Source: Sphingobacterium sp. PCS056
Lineage (GTDB): Bacteria > Bacteroidota > Bacteroidia > Sphingobacteriales > Sphingobacteriaceae
NCBI RefSeq assembly: GCF_023273895.1
Contig: NZ_CP096883.1
Location: forward strand, 4,030,001 to 4,094,000
Direction: 5' to 3'
DNA: 64,000 nucleotides
The notes below the pieces were generated by a model, which saw nothing but the letters and a program-made list of their open reading frames with translations, was not told where the DNA came from and did not search any database. Positions 46,592 through 55,442 of the stretch are shown here, one piece after another (position 1 is the stretch's first letter; the number at the start of each line of letters is the position of its first letter). The translations under genes and the position numbers were made by a program.

Positions 46592-47257
46592 TTAGACCAT
46601 CCGCCTCGCTCTCATGATCATCGTCGGTTGCTCGTCCCAGATGAGTTCTACCGACTCGCCATTTTTGGTTTTGATCGATCTGCTATCTTTGACGATCGAG
46701 AGCTGCTCAACTTTGACATCCAATTGAAAGTGATCATTCAGATCATTGCAGATCCGTTGCTGATACTGTTCTACAGCGGTATCGGCAGGCACGGTGAGTT
46801 CATAGTGGTAGATCAATTTTTCACCATAGTCACAGGATCGGCAAGGAATATATTTGGCTCGGTCGTGTCCAAACACGATAATCTGTTCTTTAGGAAAATT
46901 GGATGGCAGCCCCAAAGCAAATAGGTAGCTTTCATAGACAGCCATGCAGACCATCGTGATCCGAAGTACATCTTTGCGCGTATCGCTCACAATGGTGATA
47001 TAGGGATCGATCTTTTCTGCTGACGGAACCAATAGCGAATAGTACAATTCTTTAGGTCTTTGCGCTACGATGGATAGAGGCACATGAGGTACACGACCTC
47101 TGGACCTACCTGCCGCAGGCTTTTTAGATTTTTGTTTTGGTACTGGTGTTATCATACTTGGTTTTTTAATCATCAGACCAGTATTATTACTCAAGTACGA
47201 AGACATTTCTTCCTCTCGGGATAGCGCATAGCTGTCCCCTTTGCAAGTTTTTTGCAT
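46592..47257 (-). CDS. Conserved hypothetical protein upstream of SusC
   Basis: 221 residues, starting MQKTCKGDSYALSREEEM. A basic stretch (KQKSKKPAAGRSRGRVP, about 42-58) precedes a compact domain: ELYYSLLVPSAEKIDPYITIV, then YESYLFALGLPSNFPKEQII and CRSCDYGEKLIYHYEL. No signal peptide. I do not recognise the family. It reads on the same strand as SusC with 122 bases between; it might be regulatory or unrelated. Confidence 0.65.
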   Translation of the reverse strand: MQKTCKGDSYALSREEEMSSYLSNNTGLMIKKPSMITPVPKQKSKKPAAGRSRGRVPHVPLSIVAQRPKELYYSLLVPSAEKIDPYITIVSDTRKDVLRITMVCMAVYESYLFALGLPSNFPKEQIIVFGHDRAKYIPCRSCDYGEKLIYHYELTVPADTAVEQYQQRICNDLNDHFQLDVKVEQLSIVKDSRSIKTKNGESVELIWDEQPTMIMRARRMV

Positions 47258-47751
47258 TATTTTAAAGGTTTAAATTGGCTGCCTTAAACCCTACCCGACT
47301 GGACATAACATGGGCCTTAAGGAAACCAGATTAAAAAATTAATTAAGAAAAATGCAATTATATAGTCTTCGTCAATTGGTTATATAATGGTCTTCATCAT
47401 TGCATCATGTAGTTAAAGAACAAAAACCGACTTTTAAAATATTAGTGTGTCACGATAAAATCGCAACGAACAATATTTGCTTTACTAAAAAAAAGATGGT
47501 ACTTTTAAAGTGTCAAGTAAAAAAGTAGGCGTCCGATCCTCTTTTTGTTGGAGCATATAATGGTGTACCAATAAAATAAAAGTCGGAAACATAATCCATC
47601 ATAGTATGGGAATAAGCTAGTTTTAACCTAATTAGGACGTCATTTATAATATTAAGTATGGTTGCGACCCAATGCTTGTACTAAAACGCGCCTCTTTAGA
47701 TTTGGAACAAAATCCCCTATCCTATTTTGTAATTATGTTTTATGTAACGCC
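47258..47751. other. Intergenic region before the accessory block
   Basis: About 494 bases with no gene seen. It contains scattered A- and T-runs and, at 47440-47530, a low-complexity stretch. Base composition begins to shift to higher A+T toward the defence island. Confidence 0.4.
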
Positions 47752-48044
47752 TCACTCTGGCGCAAAGAATGTGTTCTTTTTTAAATTGGAATTGACGAAC
47801 CGTTGACGCTGATCCTGGATCTGGTCTGTGGTGGCCCTTTTGGTGGTTACTTTTCGTTTTATCATAATTGTTTTTGGTTATGAAAAACGATGTGCACTCT
47901 GGAAGCTTGAGAAAAGTCGAATTGGTTGAAAAACCAATAAGATGAACCATCCTGCTCCTTGCCCAGGAAACCGCTAAGAAACCTGTCATCAAGTCTACAC
48001 GAGACCTGAATCTTGAACGCAAGAAGACTAACAGACGGCTCACC
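47752..48044 (-). other. Two overlapping short reading frames (uncertain)
   Basis: On the minus strand, 47752-47865 encodes 37 residues from an ATG (MIKRKVTTKRATTDQIQDQR, ending FFAPE). The frame before it (47862-48044, 60 codons, no start codon) reads plausibly as protein, SCRLDDRFLSGFLGKEQDG then SSYWFFNQFDFSQASRV, and ends with TGA overlapping that ATG as ATGA. This could be a decayed gene end followed by a coupled small protein, or coincidence. A longer frame in the third register (47717-48073) looks unnatural and is not called. Confidence 0.25.
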
Positions 48045-48135
48045 CTACTGGTAATATATCGTAAAGATAGCATTTCCAGTAGAAAATGGCGAACCGCAGT
48101 CCTCTCGTGTTCATTTAGCGGTTTTCAGACGAGAG
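47968..48135 (+). ncRNA. Candidate structured RNA or leader with nested stems
   Basis: Three nested inverted repeats: AAACCGCTAA (47968-47977) with TTAGCGGTTT (48115-48124); ACACGAGA (47997-48004) with TCTCGTGT (48103-48110); CTACTGG (48045-48051) with CCAGTAG (48076-48082). CTCTCGT (48102-48108) can instead pair with ACGAGAG (48129-48135), so two folds exclude each other. No known RNA family is recognised. The strand is uncertain. Confidence 0.35.
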
Positions 48136-48148
48136 TAACATCGTTGTT

Positions 48149-48168
48149 GGCATAACTAAAGTTATGCC
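48149..48168. other. Perfect hairpin
   Basis: GGCATAACT and AGTTATGCC pair over 9 bases with two bases between. On the plus strand TTTTTTAA follows 15 bases later. It may end the structured region before the HTH promoter. Confidence 0.5.
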
Positions 48169-48218
48169 CTACGTGTCGCTTTTTTAATAACTAAAACAAA
48201 TATAGCTAATAATATTTA

Positions 48219-48240
48219 ATTGTCCGCTATAGCGGACAAT
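48219..48240. promoter_or_regulatory. Perfect 22-bp palindrome, candidate operator of the HTH gene
   Basis: The half-site ATTGTCCGCTA (48219-48229) is followed directly by its reverse complement (48230-48240). It lies 27 bases before the ATG of the HTH gene, in promoter position, and is probably the binding site of that regulator. Confidence 0.65.
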
Positions 48241-48267
48241 ATTTTTTTCATTTTTTATAATAAAATA

Positions 48268-48567
48268 ATGGCGAGAGGTAAAGACGAACATCAGGAACAT
48301 CTAGAAAATGACCTATTGAGTTTTATTTATGTGGAATTTATTGCGCCAATTAAAATTAACGGCATTAAACCGACTATACGGCAGTATGAAGAAATTACCT
48401 CAATTGGTAGAACGACAATTGAAAAATTGATAAAGAGTCAAGGATACGATGTACCAATTTCAACCATTTCCAAAATTTGCCAATACGCAAATATATCTCT
48501 GCTAGAGTTTTTTTCAAAGTTTGAAGAATACAAAAAAAGGAAGGAAGGAAAATTGAAAAATAATTAG
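48268..48567 (+). CDS. HTH regulator at the edge of the defence island
   Basis: 99 residues from ATG 48268: MARGKDEHQEHLENDLLSF, then PTIRQYEEITSIGRTTIEKL (HTH-like) and VPISTISKICQYANISLLEFF. The pattern is XRE-like with a variant turn. The frame upstream of 48268 crosses the palindrome and is not used. With the palindrome upstream it is likely autoregulated, and it may control the island. Confidence 0.7.
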   Translation: MARGKDEHQEHLENDLLSFIYVEFIAPIKINGIKPTIRQYEEITSIGRTTIEKLIKSQGYDVPISTISKICQYANISLLEFFSKFEEYKKRKEGKLKNN

Positions 48568-48584
48568 ATAAATACTAAATCAGA

Positions 48585-48878
48585 ATGATTATGGCTGAAA
48601 AAGAGGAATCTATTAATGAACTAAATAAAAATATGTGCAAGTTCATCCAACAGAATTACTTTGACCCATTTAAAATTGACGGAGTAGAAACTAGTCAAAA
48701 CAAATATGCAGAAGAATGTGACTTATCATCCTCTACTATTTCAAAAATTGGGAATCCAAAAGGTTATAATATTTAAATATCAACACTTCACAAATTAACA
48801 AGATTCCAAAAAATTGATTTAGATAAATTCTTTACAGAATTTATAATTCAATTTCCTCAGCATAGAGCGAAATTATAA
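48585..48878 (+). pseudogene. Second HTH gene, broken by an in-frame stop
   Basis: The frame MIMAEKEESINELNKNMCKF, NKYAEECDLSSSTISKI and GNPKGYNI stops with TAA at 48774-48776, but continues in the same frame as ISTLHKLTRFQKIDLDKFFTEF to a stop at 48876-48878. This aligns with GYDVPISTISKICQYANISLLEFF of the gene just upstream, so the stop replaces the expected proline codon. A duplicated and then damaged copy, 17 bases downstream of its sister. Confidence 0.65.
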
Positions 48879-48986
48879 ATAAAAATTTTTAAACACATCA
48901 CTTGCAGTAATAAACTAAAATATAACACGCGAGCATACAACTCTAAAATATAGAATTTCCAATATTTTAAGCAATCATTTCAATCC

Positions 48987-49574
48987 ATGAATAACGAAGA
49001 GAAATTTATAGCTAAAAGTAAGATGTTTCGACTCCATTTTCAGCTTAGTGAAGATGAAATAGATCTGCTATTGCTAGGTAAAAACGTGGTATATAAGGGA
49101 GTTGAATCAAATGATCGTGAATTGATATTACAATTGATAGAAGCATATCCCTTGATCTACGGGTTAGATCATGACAAATTTCAAAAAGATGAAACGACAT
49201 ATCCATTATGGGATGATCTGCCAGAAGCAACAAAAAAGTTAATTGAAGACAGACCCTATACTGCTGCGGATAATGTTGGAGAAGCTGGTCTGACAAATAT
49301 CGCCAGTTATGTAATTCTAGCTATTAAACATTTAGGGACAGGAACAATATTTTCAGAATCAGAACTCACCAGATGTCTCCCCTCTCCATTAAATCAAGGG
49401 ATCACAATTTACCAAGTTAGTGGAATGCTGAAAGGTGCATTTAAGAAATTAAGGAAATCAAGAAAATTTAAGAATGAGAAGGGTGAAGAAGTTAATGATG
49501 CCCTTTACCTTATTCACAAACCAATGGACGAACGCTTAGTAGGAAAGGCTAGAAGGAAGTTAGAAGTAGATTGA
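48987..49574 (+). CDS. Unknown protein
   Basis: 195 residues, MNNEEKFIAKSKMFRLHFQL, then EDEIDLLLLGKNVVYKG and LPEATKKLIEDRPYTAADN. No signal peptide, membrane segment or known motif is seen. The C-terminus is basic and helical (GMLKGAFKKLRKSRKFKNE). It lies on the plus strand between the HTH pair and the TonB-like gene. It may be part of the island cargo. Confidence 0.6.
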   Translation: MNNEEKFIAKSKMFRLHFQLSEDEIDLLLLGKNVVYKGVESNDRELILQLIEAYPLIYGLDHDKFQKDETTYPLWDDLPEATKKLIEDRPYTAADNVGEAGLTNIASYVILAIKHLGTGTIFSESELTRCLPSPLNQGITIYQVSGMLKGAFKKLRKSRKFKNEKGEEVNDALYLIHKPMDERLVGKARRKLEVD

Positions 49575-49632
49575 TGTATAAAATGAAATCAAGATCTATA
49601 ATAGAGTAAAGGTAGAGTTAAAAGTTAATTAA

Positions 49633-50370
49633 ATGATGAATAGAATAAATTCGAATACACTGGGTATATCCATATCGATAATAATTGCAGCAAGCTTTTT
49701 TATCCTTAATAAAGCAAACGCACAAAGCAGAGATACGATTTATTATAATGCCAAATGGGAAAAGACGGATCGTGAAAACAAGCATTTCTACCGTGTCATA
49801 TATCGTGAGGTAAAGAAGAAACCAATACACGTGCAGGATTACTATCCAAATGGAATCATGCAGATGGATGGCTGGTACAGCACGCTAGAACCCGAAACGA
49901 GAGATGGAGAATTTACTTGGTGGGATGAAAAAGGTAAAAAAAATCGCTGGATGGTATTTGAAGAAAATGAGCCTACCAAAATAACTGAGTGGGATAGCGA
50001 TGGTAAGATAACCCGTCAGCAGGAAAAGGTAAATACGGTTTCTTATAAAAATGGAGAACGTGTATCCGAGCCTAGGGCGCTAGAAAAAGCGCCGGTTTTC
50101 AACCGAGGTAAATCAACCTTCTCGGAATATGTAAGTGAATACCTCATCTATCCTGATGAAGCCCAGGGCAGCAGAGGAAAAGTAATAGTAAGATTTGTGG
50201 TAGACAAAACCGGTAGAGTGAAAGATGCTAAAGTGGTCCAAAGCGTGAATGCCATCCTGGACGATGCAGCTCTTAACTTTATAAAATCCTTGCCCCGATG
50301 GACACCAGGTGTGCAAGAAGGAAAAAACATAGATATCACCATGGAGTTGCCCATGAATTTTAATCCCTAA
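49633..50370 (+). CDS. TonB C-terminal domain protein with MORN-like segment
   Basis: 245 residues. Signal or anchor (ISISIIIAASFFILNKANA), then a segment with MORN-like repeats (YYPNGIMQMDGWYSTLEPET, GEFTWWDEKGKKNR), and a C-terminal TonB domain: GKVIVRFVVDKTGRVKDAK, AALNFIKSLPRWTPG. In Bacteroidota such proteins are energy-transducer-like but many have other periplasmic roles. Classic TonB has a proline-rich spacer, absent here. Confidence 0.8.
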   Translation: MMNRINSNTLGISISIIIAASFFILNKANAQSRDTIYYNAKWEKTDRENKHFYRVIYREVKKKPIHVQDYYPNGIMQMDGWYSTLEPETRDGEFTWWDEKGKKNRWMVFEENEPTKITEWDSDGKITRQQEKVNTVSYKNGERVSEPRALEKAPVFNRGKSTFSEYVSEYLIYPDEAQGSRGKVIVRFVVDKTGRVKDAKVVQSVNAILDDAALNFIKSLPRWTPGVQEGKNIDITMELPMNFNP

Positions 50371-50425
50371 AGAAGTTTAGTACATAGCGCTCAAAACTGT
50401 AATACAATTACAAGCAATAATTGTA

Positions 50426-50713
50426 ATGAAAAATATTTTATTAACTATCATCCCCTTAGCTCTGTTATTAATGGTAAAGCCATTGTCAACCCATGCCAAG
50501 GAAATCTCGTGTGATGAGTTGCAAAAAATACAAATCAGCGACTCGAATCGGGAGACTATTCTAAAGAAATACCAACGTGCTATTTACAAGTGTGCAGGAA
50601 TCACCTATGCCGACAGTATTGAATTTATTCCAATAGCGCTAAGCACTATCGCTAAACATGGTCCTACCAAGAATGTGCAATCAAAAGCTATCGGCCATAT
50701 GTCACTCAAATAA
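50426..50713 (+). CDS. Small secreted protein, unknown
   Basis: 95 residues with a signal peptide (ILLTIIPLALLLMVKPLSTHA) and a short mature part with two cysteines (ISCDELQ and YKCAG). No family recognised. It follows the TonB-like gene by 55 bases and precedes a small membrane protein by 6. Confidence 0.6.
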   Translation: MKNILLTIIPLALLLMVKPLSTHAKEISCDELQKIQISDSNRETILKKYQRAIYKCAGITYADSIEFIPIALSTIAKHGPTKNVQSKAIGHMSLK

Positions 50714-50719
50714 TCATGT

Positions 50720-50968
50720 ATGCTAAATTTTATAAAACTATTTAAAGTGAAAAAATTAACACTGCTTTTATTCCTGCTGTCAATTACAACTATTGTCTTT
50801 GGACAGGACTTTACAGAAAATACAAAGATTGTTACTACATCAGGAATTGGACTAGGATCGGTTATCGCTGTTGTAGCCTCATGGGATCGCAATAAATCAA
50901 TCCTATGGGCCATTTTACATGGTATCTTAAGCTGGTTCTATGTGATTTATTTTGCTTTAAGTAGATAA
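50720..50968 (+). CDS. Small membrane protein
   Basis: 82 residues: an N-terminal signal-like helix (LTLLLFLLSITTIVFG), then a glycine-rich helix (TTSGIGLGSVIAVVASW) and WAILHGILSWFYVIYFALSR at the end. Small proteins ending SILWAILHG-LSW-YVIY are common in Bacteroidota and of unknown function. Confidence 0.65.
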   Translation: MLNFIKLFKVKKLTLLLFLLSITTIVFGQDFTENTKIVTTSGIGLGSVIAVVASWDRNKSILWAILHGILSWFYVIYFALSR

Positions 50969-50982
50969 TTAAGAATTATAAT

Positions 50983-51315
50983 ATGAAAATAAATTTTGAT
51001 GAAATCTGGGAGAAAGCAATAAAGCAGTTGGAAGGAACAACTATACTTACTCTAGACTATAAAAAACCTAATAAAATATTAAAAGTTACAGAGACCACGT
51101 TAACTAGAGATACAGGAAATAACTCTGATTCTCCGCCAATTCCGAAGGATGCCTTTAAAAGTATCTACAAGCAAATTATGGAAAAAGGAACTATTTCTAG
51201 ACTGGAAATAAACAATCGATATCCAAAACGATTCTCTTCTATACTTTGTGCTGTTTTAGCAAAGTGTCCAAATATAGGAGTTGAATTAAATCCCATAAGA
51301 TTGTTTAAAAAATAA
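50983..51315 (+). CDS. Unknown protein preceding McrBC
   Basis: 110 residues, MKINFDEIWEKAIKQLEG, TTILTLDYKKPNKILKV and a C-terminal winged-helix-like stretch (FKSIYKQIMEKGTISRLEI, RFSSILCAVLAKCPN). It may bind DNA or regulate the restriction genes, but this is a guess. The 290 bases after it hold only a short frame (51358-51489, 43 codons) that I do not call. Confidence 0.5.
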   Translation: MKINFDEIWEKAIKQLEGTTILTLDYKKPNKILKVTETTLTRDTGNNSDSPPIPKDAFKSIYKQIMEKGTISRLEINNRYPKRFSSILCAVLAKCPNIGVELNPIRLFKK

Positions 51316-51605
51316 AAATTAGATAAGGCTTAAACATTATTAAACATATTACTTTTTATGAAGCATTCACAGATTACATCTAAAACTTCCTCCCGTTCTA
51401 GTAACCAAAGGATATCAATTAATAAATATGAAACACCAATTTTCCTTACTGGACTTTCCAAAATTGAAGTGTCTAATAGATTTTCCTAAAGTGAATAATT
51501 AATAACATTTACTTTTTTATTACTTCTTTCTGCAAGTTATTGACCAAAGTTACCCGACCATACTGAATAATATATAATTAGAAACCCACGTAAATTTTAA
51601 AAAAC

Positions 51606-54068
51606 ATGACATTAAAAGAGATATCAAATGAATTTAAAGATATAAGCTTTGACGAATTAAAAAGAAAGTACACTTCAAATTTTAATGCGGTTTTTGAAAA
51701 ACAAAAATTATGGTTATGTCCTGTTGAAGAAAAAGTACATTATTTCGGAATTGAAGGTTTAGAAAATATCATAAATGACGTCATTGTAAAATTAAAAGAT
51801 AAAGGATATAAATTCACAAAAGATGACCTTATACCACTGGGAGATTTCACTAAAAATATAAATACTATAACTAAAATTGGAAATTTTTTAAATAATTTCA
51901 GACAAGGCAAGAAATTGAAAGATGGAAGTACTCTAGATTTACCTACTCTATTTAATCAGATCAAATCAAGTGATAATCTAGCATCACTTCTAAAAGTTCA
52001 CGGGTCTAAACTTCATGATCATATTGATAATCTGTATTCAGTAGTTAAGCACTGCCAGAACCCAGATGAATATTTAATTAACTATAAATTTTGGAAAAAT
52101 ATAGCATATAATATTTTAGATATTGAGCAAAATTATGATAGTCTTTGCGCGTTTTATCGCAAGTTTCCAAAAGAGCAAAGACATATTAATTTCGGTACTT
52201 ACATCGGTACAATTGCAAGTGAAATTGTTACTAAATTCAATGATAACCATTTAGATTTTGATTCAAACAGTAAAGAATACAATCGTCTGCAAAAGTTACT
52301 TCATATACCTGAATATCAAAATTTGATAAAAAATCACAATACCTTTAGGGATACATTATTATCCGAATTTGAAATTTGGTTAGGCAATTCATACTTAACT
52401 AGAGATGAAGAAGCATTGACGGAAAAATCTATTTTGAATTATGTAGGTGGAATTAAAACGGTCGATAATGATATCAAAAAAATCGGTATATCATCAAATG
52501 GACTACTCACAAAAACGAACATCTCGAATATAAAAAATCTACTTGCTGAATATAGAAAATCCAAAGAATTTCAGGATAAAAATAAAACGGGAAAAAGTAT
52601 GTACAGTAATTCCATAACTTTATTTGAAGAATTTATGGAAAAAAGAGAAAAAATCCCTACTAATAACATAACCTTAAACACAATTCTTTATGGTCCTCCA
52701 GGAACCGGAAAAACGTACCATACTATAAATAAAGCCTTAGAAGCTCTTGGAGAACCAATCTTAGATTTACAAAGAAGGGACATAAAAAAGAAATATGATG
52801 AATTTGTAAAAGAAGGAAGAATTGTGTTCACCACATTTCACCAAAGTTTATCATATGAAGACTTTATAGAGGGCATTAAACCTAAAGCCCCTATTAGCGA
52901 AAATTCACCTATACAGTATGAGGTTAAAGATGGGATCTTTAAATTGATAGCGAATAAAGCAAGTCAGACAAATCATAAATTAATTCAATTTGAGAATGAA
53001 AAAGTTGAGTTGACCAGAAACGTATTTCGGGAATTGTATAAAAGTTTAAGTGATTCATTACCCAAAGTTGCAGAAGAATCCAGCAATGTAATTCTAGAAA
53101 CGAAGGAAAAAAATCAGTTTGGCCTATATCAAAATAGCGTAGGTTCGATTAGCATCAAACCTGTAAAAGGAAAAACGACAATGAGCGTAGCTCTTAATCA
53201 ACTTGAAGCAGTTTTATTTGATAACAAAGCACCTACCTACTCTTCTTATGAGCAGCCTGTAATTAATAAAATATTAGAAAGTCATCACGTCTCTTCTGAA
53301 GAATTAAATAATACTAACCAAAATTATGTCATTATAATTGATGAAATAAATAGAGGAAATGTATCTCAGATATTTGGTGAATTAATAACACTTATCGAAA
53401 CAGATAAGCGAATCAAAGTTGGTCATAATACCAGTAAAAATGTAGAGGCACTGGAAGTAACACTACCATATAGTCAAAATAAATTCTCTGTACCAGACAA
53501 TCTGTTTATTATTGGTACTATGAACACTTCTGATCGTAGTGTGGAAGCATTAGACTCTGCACTTCGCAGAAGATTTAGCTTTGAAGAAATGAGACCGAAA
53601 TCTGATGAAATAGCTAATATAAGAACATCAAAAGGTCTTCAGGAAAAAATAGGAGATGTAGACTTAGGTATTCTATTAAGCACTATAAATAATAGAATTG
53701 AACAATTATTAGATCGAGATCATGCAATTGGTCATAGTTATTTTTTAGACTGTGAAAATCTCAAGGATTTAAAAGAAACATTCTACCGAAATATTATTCC
53801 CCTTCTGCAAGAGTATTTCTTTGGCGATTATGCAAAAATAGGATTGGTTTTAGGTAACGGTTTTGTTCGTGTAAAAAAAGGAGCAGACGTAATTTTTGCA
53901 TCTTTCCAGTATGAAAATTTAGAAAGCTATACTGAAAGAAAAATTTACGAAATACTGGATTATAGGGATATGGTAGCCCTCAAGATTACTTATAAAGGTC
54001 AAGAGAAAAACATAACGTTTGAACAGGCTATATCTCTATTACTCAATCAGGAACTAGATCTAAAATAA
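51606..54068 (+). CDS. mcrB: McrB-type AAA GTPase of a McrBC restriction system
   Basis: 820 residues. The first 360 residues, the DNA-recognition part, are unlike Escherichia coli McrB and not recognised. The motor follows: Walker A LYGPPGTGKTYHT near residue 363, FTTFHQSLSYEDFIEGIKP, Walker B IIIDEINRGNVSQIFGEL near 575, and the McrB signature GTMNTSDRSVEALDSALRRRF near 637. McrB uses GTP to move along DNA and, with McrC, cuts DNA with modified cytosine. It is 6 bases ahead of mcrC. The A+T-rich sequence and neighbours indicate an acquired island. Confidence 0.92.
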   Translation: MTLKEISNEFKDISFDELKRKYTSNFNAVFEKQKLWLCPVEEKVHYFGIEGLENIINDVIVKLKDKGYKFTKDDLIPLGDFTKNINTITKIGNFLNNFRQGKKLKDGSTLDLPTLFNQIKSSDNLASLLKVHGSKLHDHIDNLYSVVKHCQNPDEYLINYKFWKNIAYNILDIEQNYDSLCAFYRKFPKEQRHINFGTYIGTIASEIVTKFNDNHLDFDSNSKEYNRLQKLLHIPEYQNLIKNHNTFRDTLLSEFEIWLGNSYLTRDEEALTEKSILNYVGGIKTVDNDIKKIGISSNGLLTKTNISNIKNLLAEYRKSKEFQDKNKTGKSMYSNSITLFEEFMEKREKIPTNNITLNTILYGPPGTGKTYHTINKALEALGEPILDLQRRDIKKKYDEFVKEGRIVFTTFHQSLSYEDFIEGIKPKAPISENSPIQYEVKDGIFKLIANKASQTNHKLIQFENEKVELTRNVFRELYKSLSDSLPKVAEESSNVILETKEKNQFGLYQNSVGSISIKPVKGKTTMSVALNQLEAVLFDNKAPTYSSYEQPVINKILESHHVSSEELNNTNQNYVIIIDEINRGNVSQIFGELITLIETDKRIKVGHNTSKNVEALEVTLPYSQNKFSVPDNLFIIGTMNTSDRSVEALDSALRRRFSFEEMRPKSDEIANIRTSKGLQEKIGDVDLGILLSTINNRIEQLLDRDHAIGHSYFLDCENLKDLKETFYRNIIPLLQEYFFGDYAKIGLVLGNGFVRVKKGADVIFASFQYENLESYTERKIYEILDYRDMVALKITYKGQEKNITFEQAISLLLNQELDLK

Positions 54069-54073
54069 AAAAG

Positions 54074-55294
54074 ATGTATACAGTCTTCGAACATGAAGCC
54101 CTTTATTTAAATCGTGGTGACCAGAAATTAGACCCTGAGCAACTAAGATTGCTTCAGAATACGTATAAAGAGAAGAATTTCCCGTATTACAAACTCATAC
54201 ATAATGGAGTCAGATTCTGTGAATACGTCGGTATAATAAAGGTAGGTAATTTAACAATAGAGGTATTACCTAAAGCTGATCGTATTAATGACGCTAAACA
54301 TTGGAGAGGTATTCTTATTGATATGATGAAATCAATCGGTCTAATCAATCCAGATGCACCATCGTATGCCAATCTAAATATTAAGAGCTCTTCAGTTCTA
54401 GAAATGTATTTCGAGCTGTTTATAAGTGAAATAGAAAAGCTTAAGAACAAAGGCCTGATAAAAAAATACCGTAAGAAGGAAGTAAATAGCAATACCCTCA
54501 AAGGGAAAATATTAATAGGAAAACAGATTACAAAAAACTGTGTGCACCAAGAGCGATTCTATGTAAACCAAACAGTTTATGACAACCAACATGTACTACA
54601 TCAGATCCTATATAAAGCATTATCTACAATAATTAAAGTAGGAACAGCTACACATCTTACTTCCAGATACAATAATGCCTTATTAGACTTTCCTGAGCAA
54701 TCTGATATAAGAATCATTGAATCACTATTTGAAAGAATCATATACGATCGAAAATCTCAAGACTATAAAACTGCGATTGATATTGCTAAAATGATCTTAC
54801 TGAACTATCACCCAGACTTAAATAATGGCCCGTCAAATGTTTTGGCTCTTATGTTTAACATGAATACGCTTTGGGAAAAATTCGTTCTTAAAAGTCTTCA
54901 AAAATTTGCTATAGACTATACAATTTCTGGACAGGTATCAAAGGACTTTTGGAAACCAGAAATAGGATATGCAAAAACTATTAGGCCTGACATTGTTCTC
55001 ACTCAAAATGGAGAAGTCAAAGCAGTATTTGATACAAAATGGAAAAACATCCGTGATTCGAATCCTTCTGATGATGATCTTCGTCAGCTTTATGCATACA
55101 GCAGATATCATTCAAACTGTCCTTCATATTTAATATATCCAAATGATATAACAACTGTTAACCATGGACGCTATCAGCAGGCTTTTTTGAATGAAAGTGA
55201 AACTCCTGGTGGAATCATTAAACTGAAGGTATTCAGTGGTAAAAAAGTTGGAATGGAGATATTATGTAAGGAAATATTAGAAAATACAGAATAG
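54074..55294 (+). CDS. mcrC: McrC-family nuclease subunit
   Basis: 406 residues. N-terminal domain (KLIHNGVRFCEYVGIIKVGN) typical of McrC, and a C-terminal PD-(D/E)xK nuclease: IRPDIVLTQNGEVKAVFDTKW near residues 303-323, with the aspartate of RPD and the D-K of FDTKW. It is recruited by the McrB ring to cleave DNA. Spacing to mcrB (5 bases) indicates one transcript. Confidence 0.9.
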   Translation: MYTVFEHEALYLNRGDQKLDPEQLRLLQNTYKEKNFPYYKLIHNGVRFCEYVGIIKVGNLTIEVLPKADRINDAKHWRGILIDMMKSIGLINPDAPSYANLNIKSSSVLEMYFELFISEIEKLKNKGLIKKYRKKEVNSNTLKGKILIGKQITKNCVHQERFYVNQTVYDNQHVLHQILYKALSTIIKVGTATHLTSRYNNALLDFPEQSDIRIIESLFERIIYDRKSQDYKTAIDIAKMILLNYHPDLNNGPSNVLALMFNMNTLWEKFVLKSLQKFAIDYTISGQVSKDFWKPEIGYAKTIRPDIVLTQNGEVKAVFDTKWKNIRDSNPSDDDLRQLYAYSRYHSNCPSYLIYPNDITTVNHGRYQQAFLNESETPGGIIKLKVFSGKKVGMEILCKEILENTE

Positions 55295-55442
55295 GGGAAA
55301 CCGTAAAATACAAAAACAAAATTAAGACACTTTTGTGAAGTTTTATAAAAAAGTCCAAAAATAAACATAATTAATAATTATTCGATCAATAGGTTATTCT
55401 ATAATAAATTAAGATGAGTAAATTACAGATAGATTTATATAT

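Noticed and set aside
47717..48073. 118-codon minus-strand frame
   Set aside because: Arg/Ser-rich, unlike neighbours; two other registers of the same strand read more like protein, so this is likely a chance frame.
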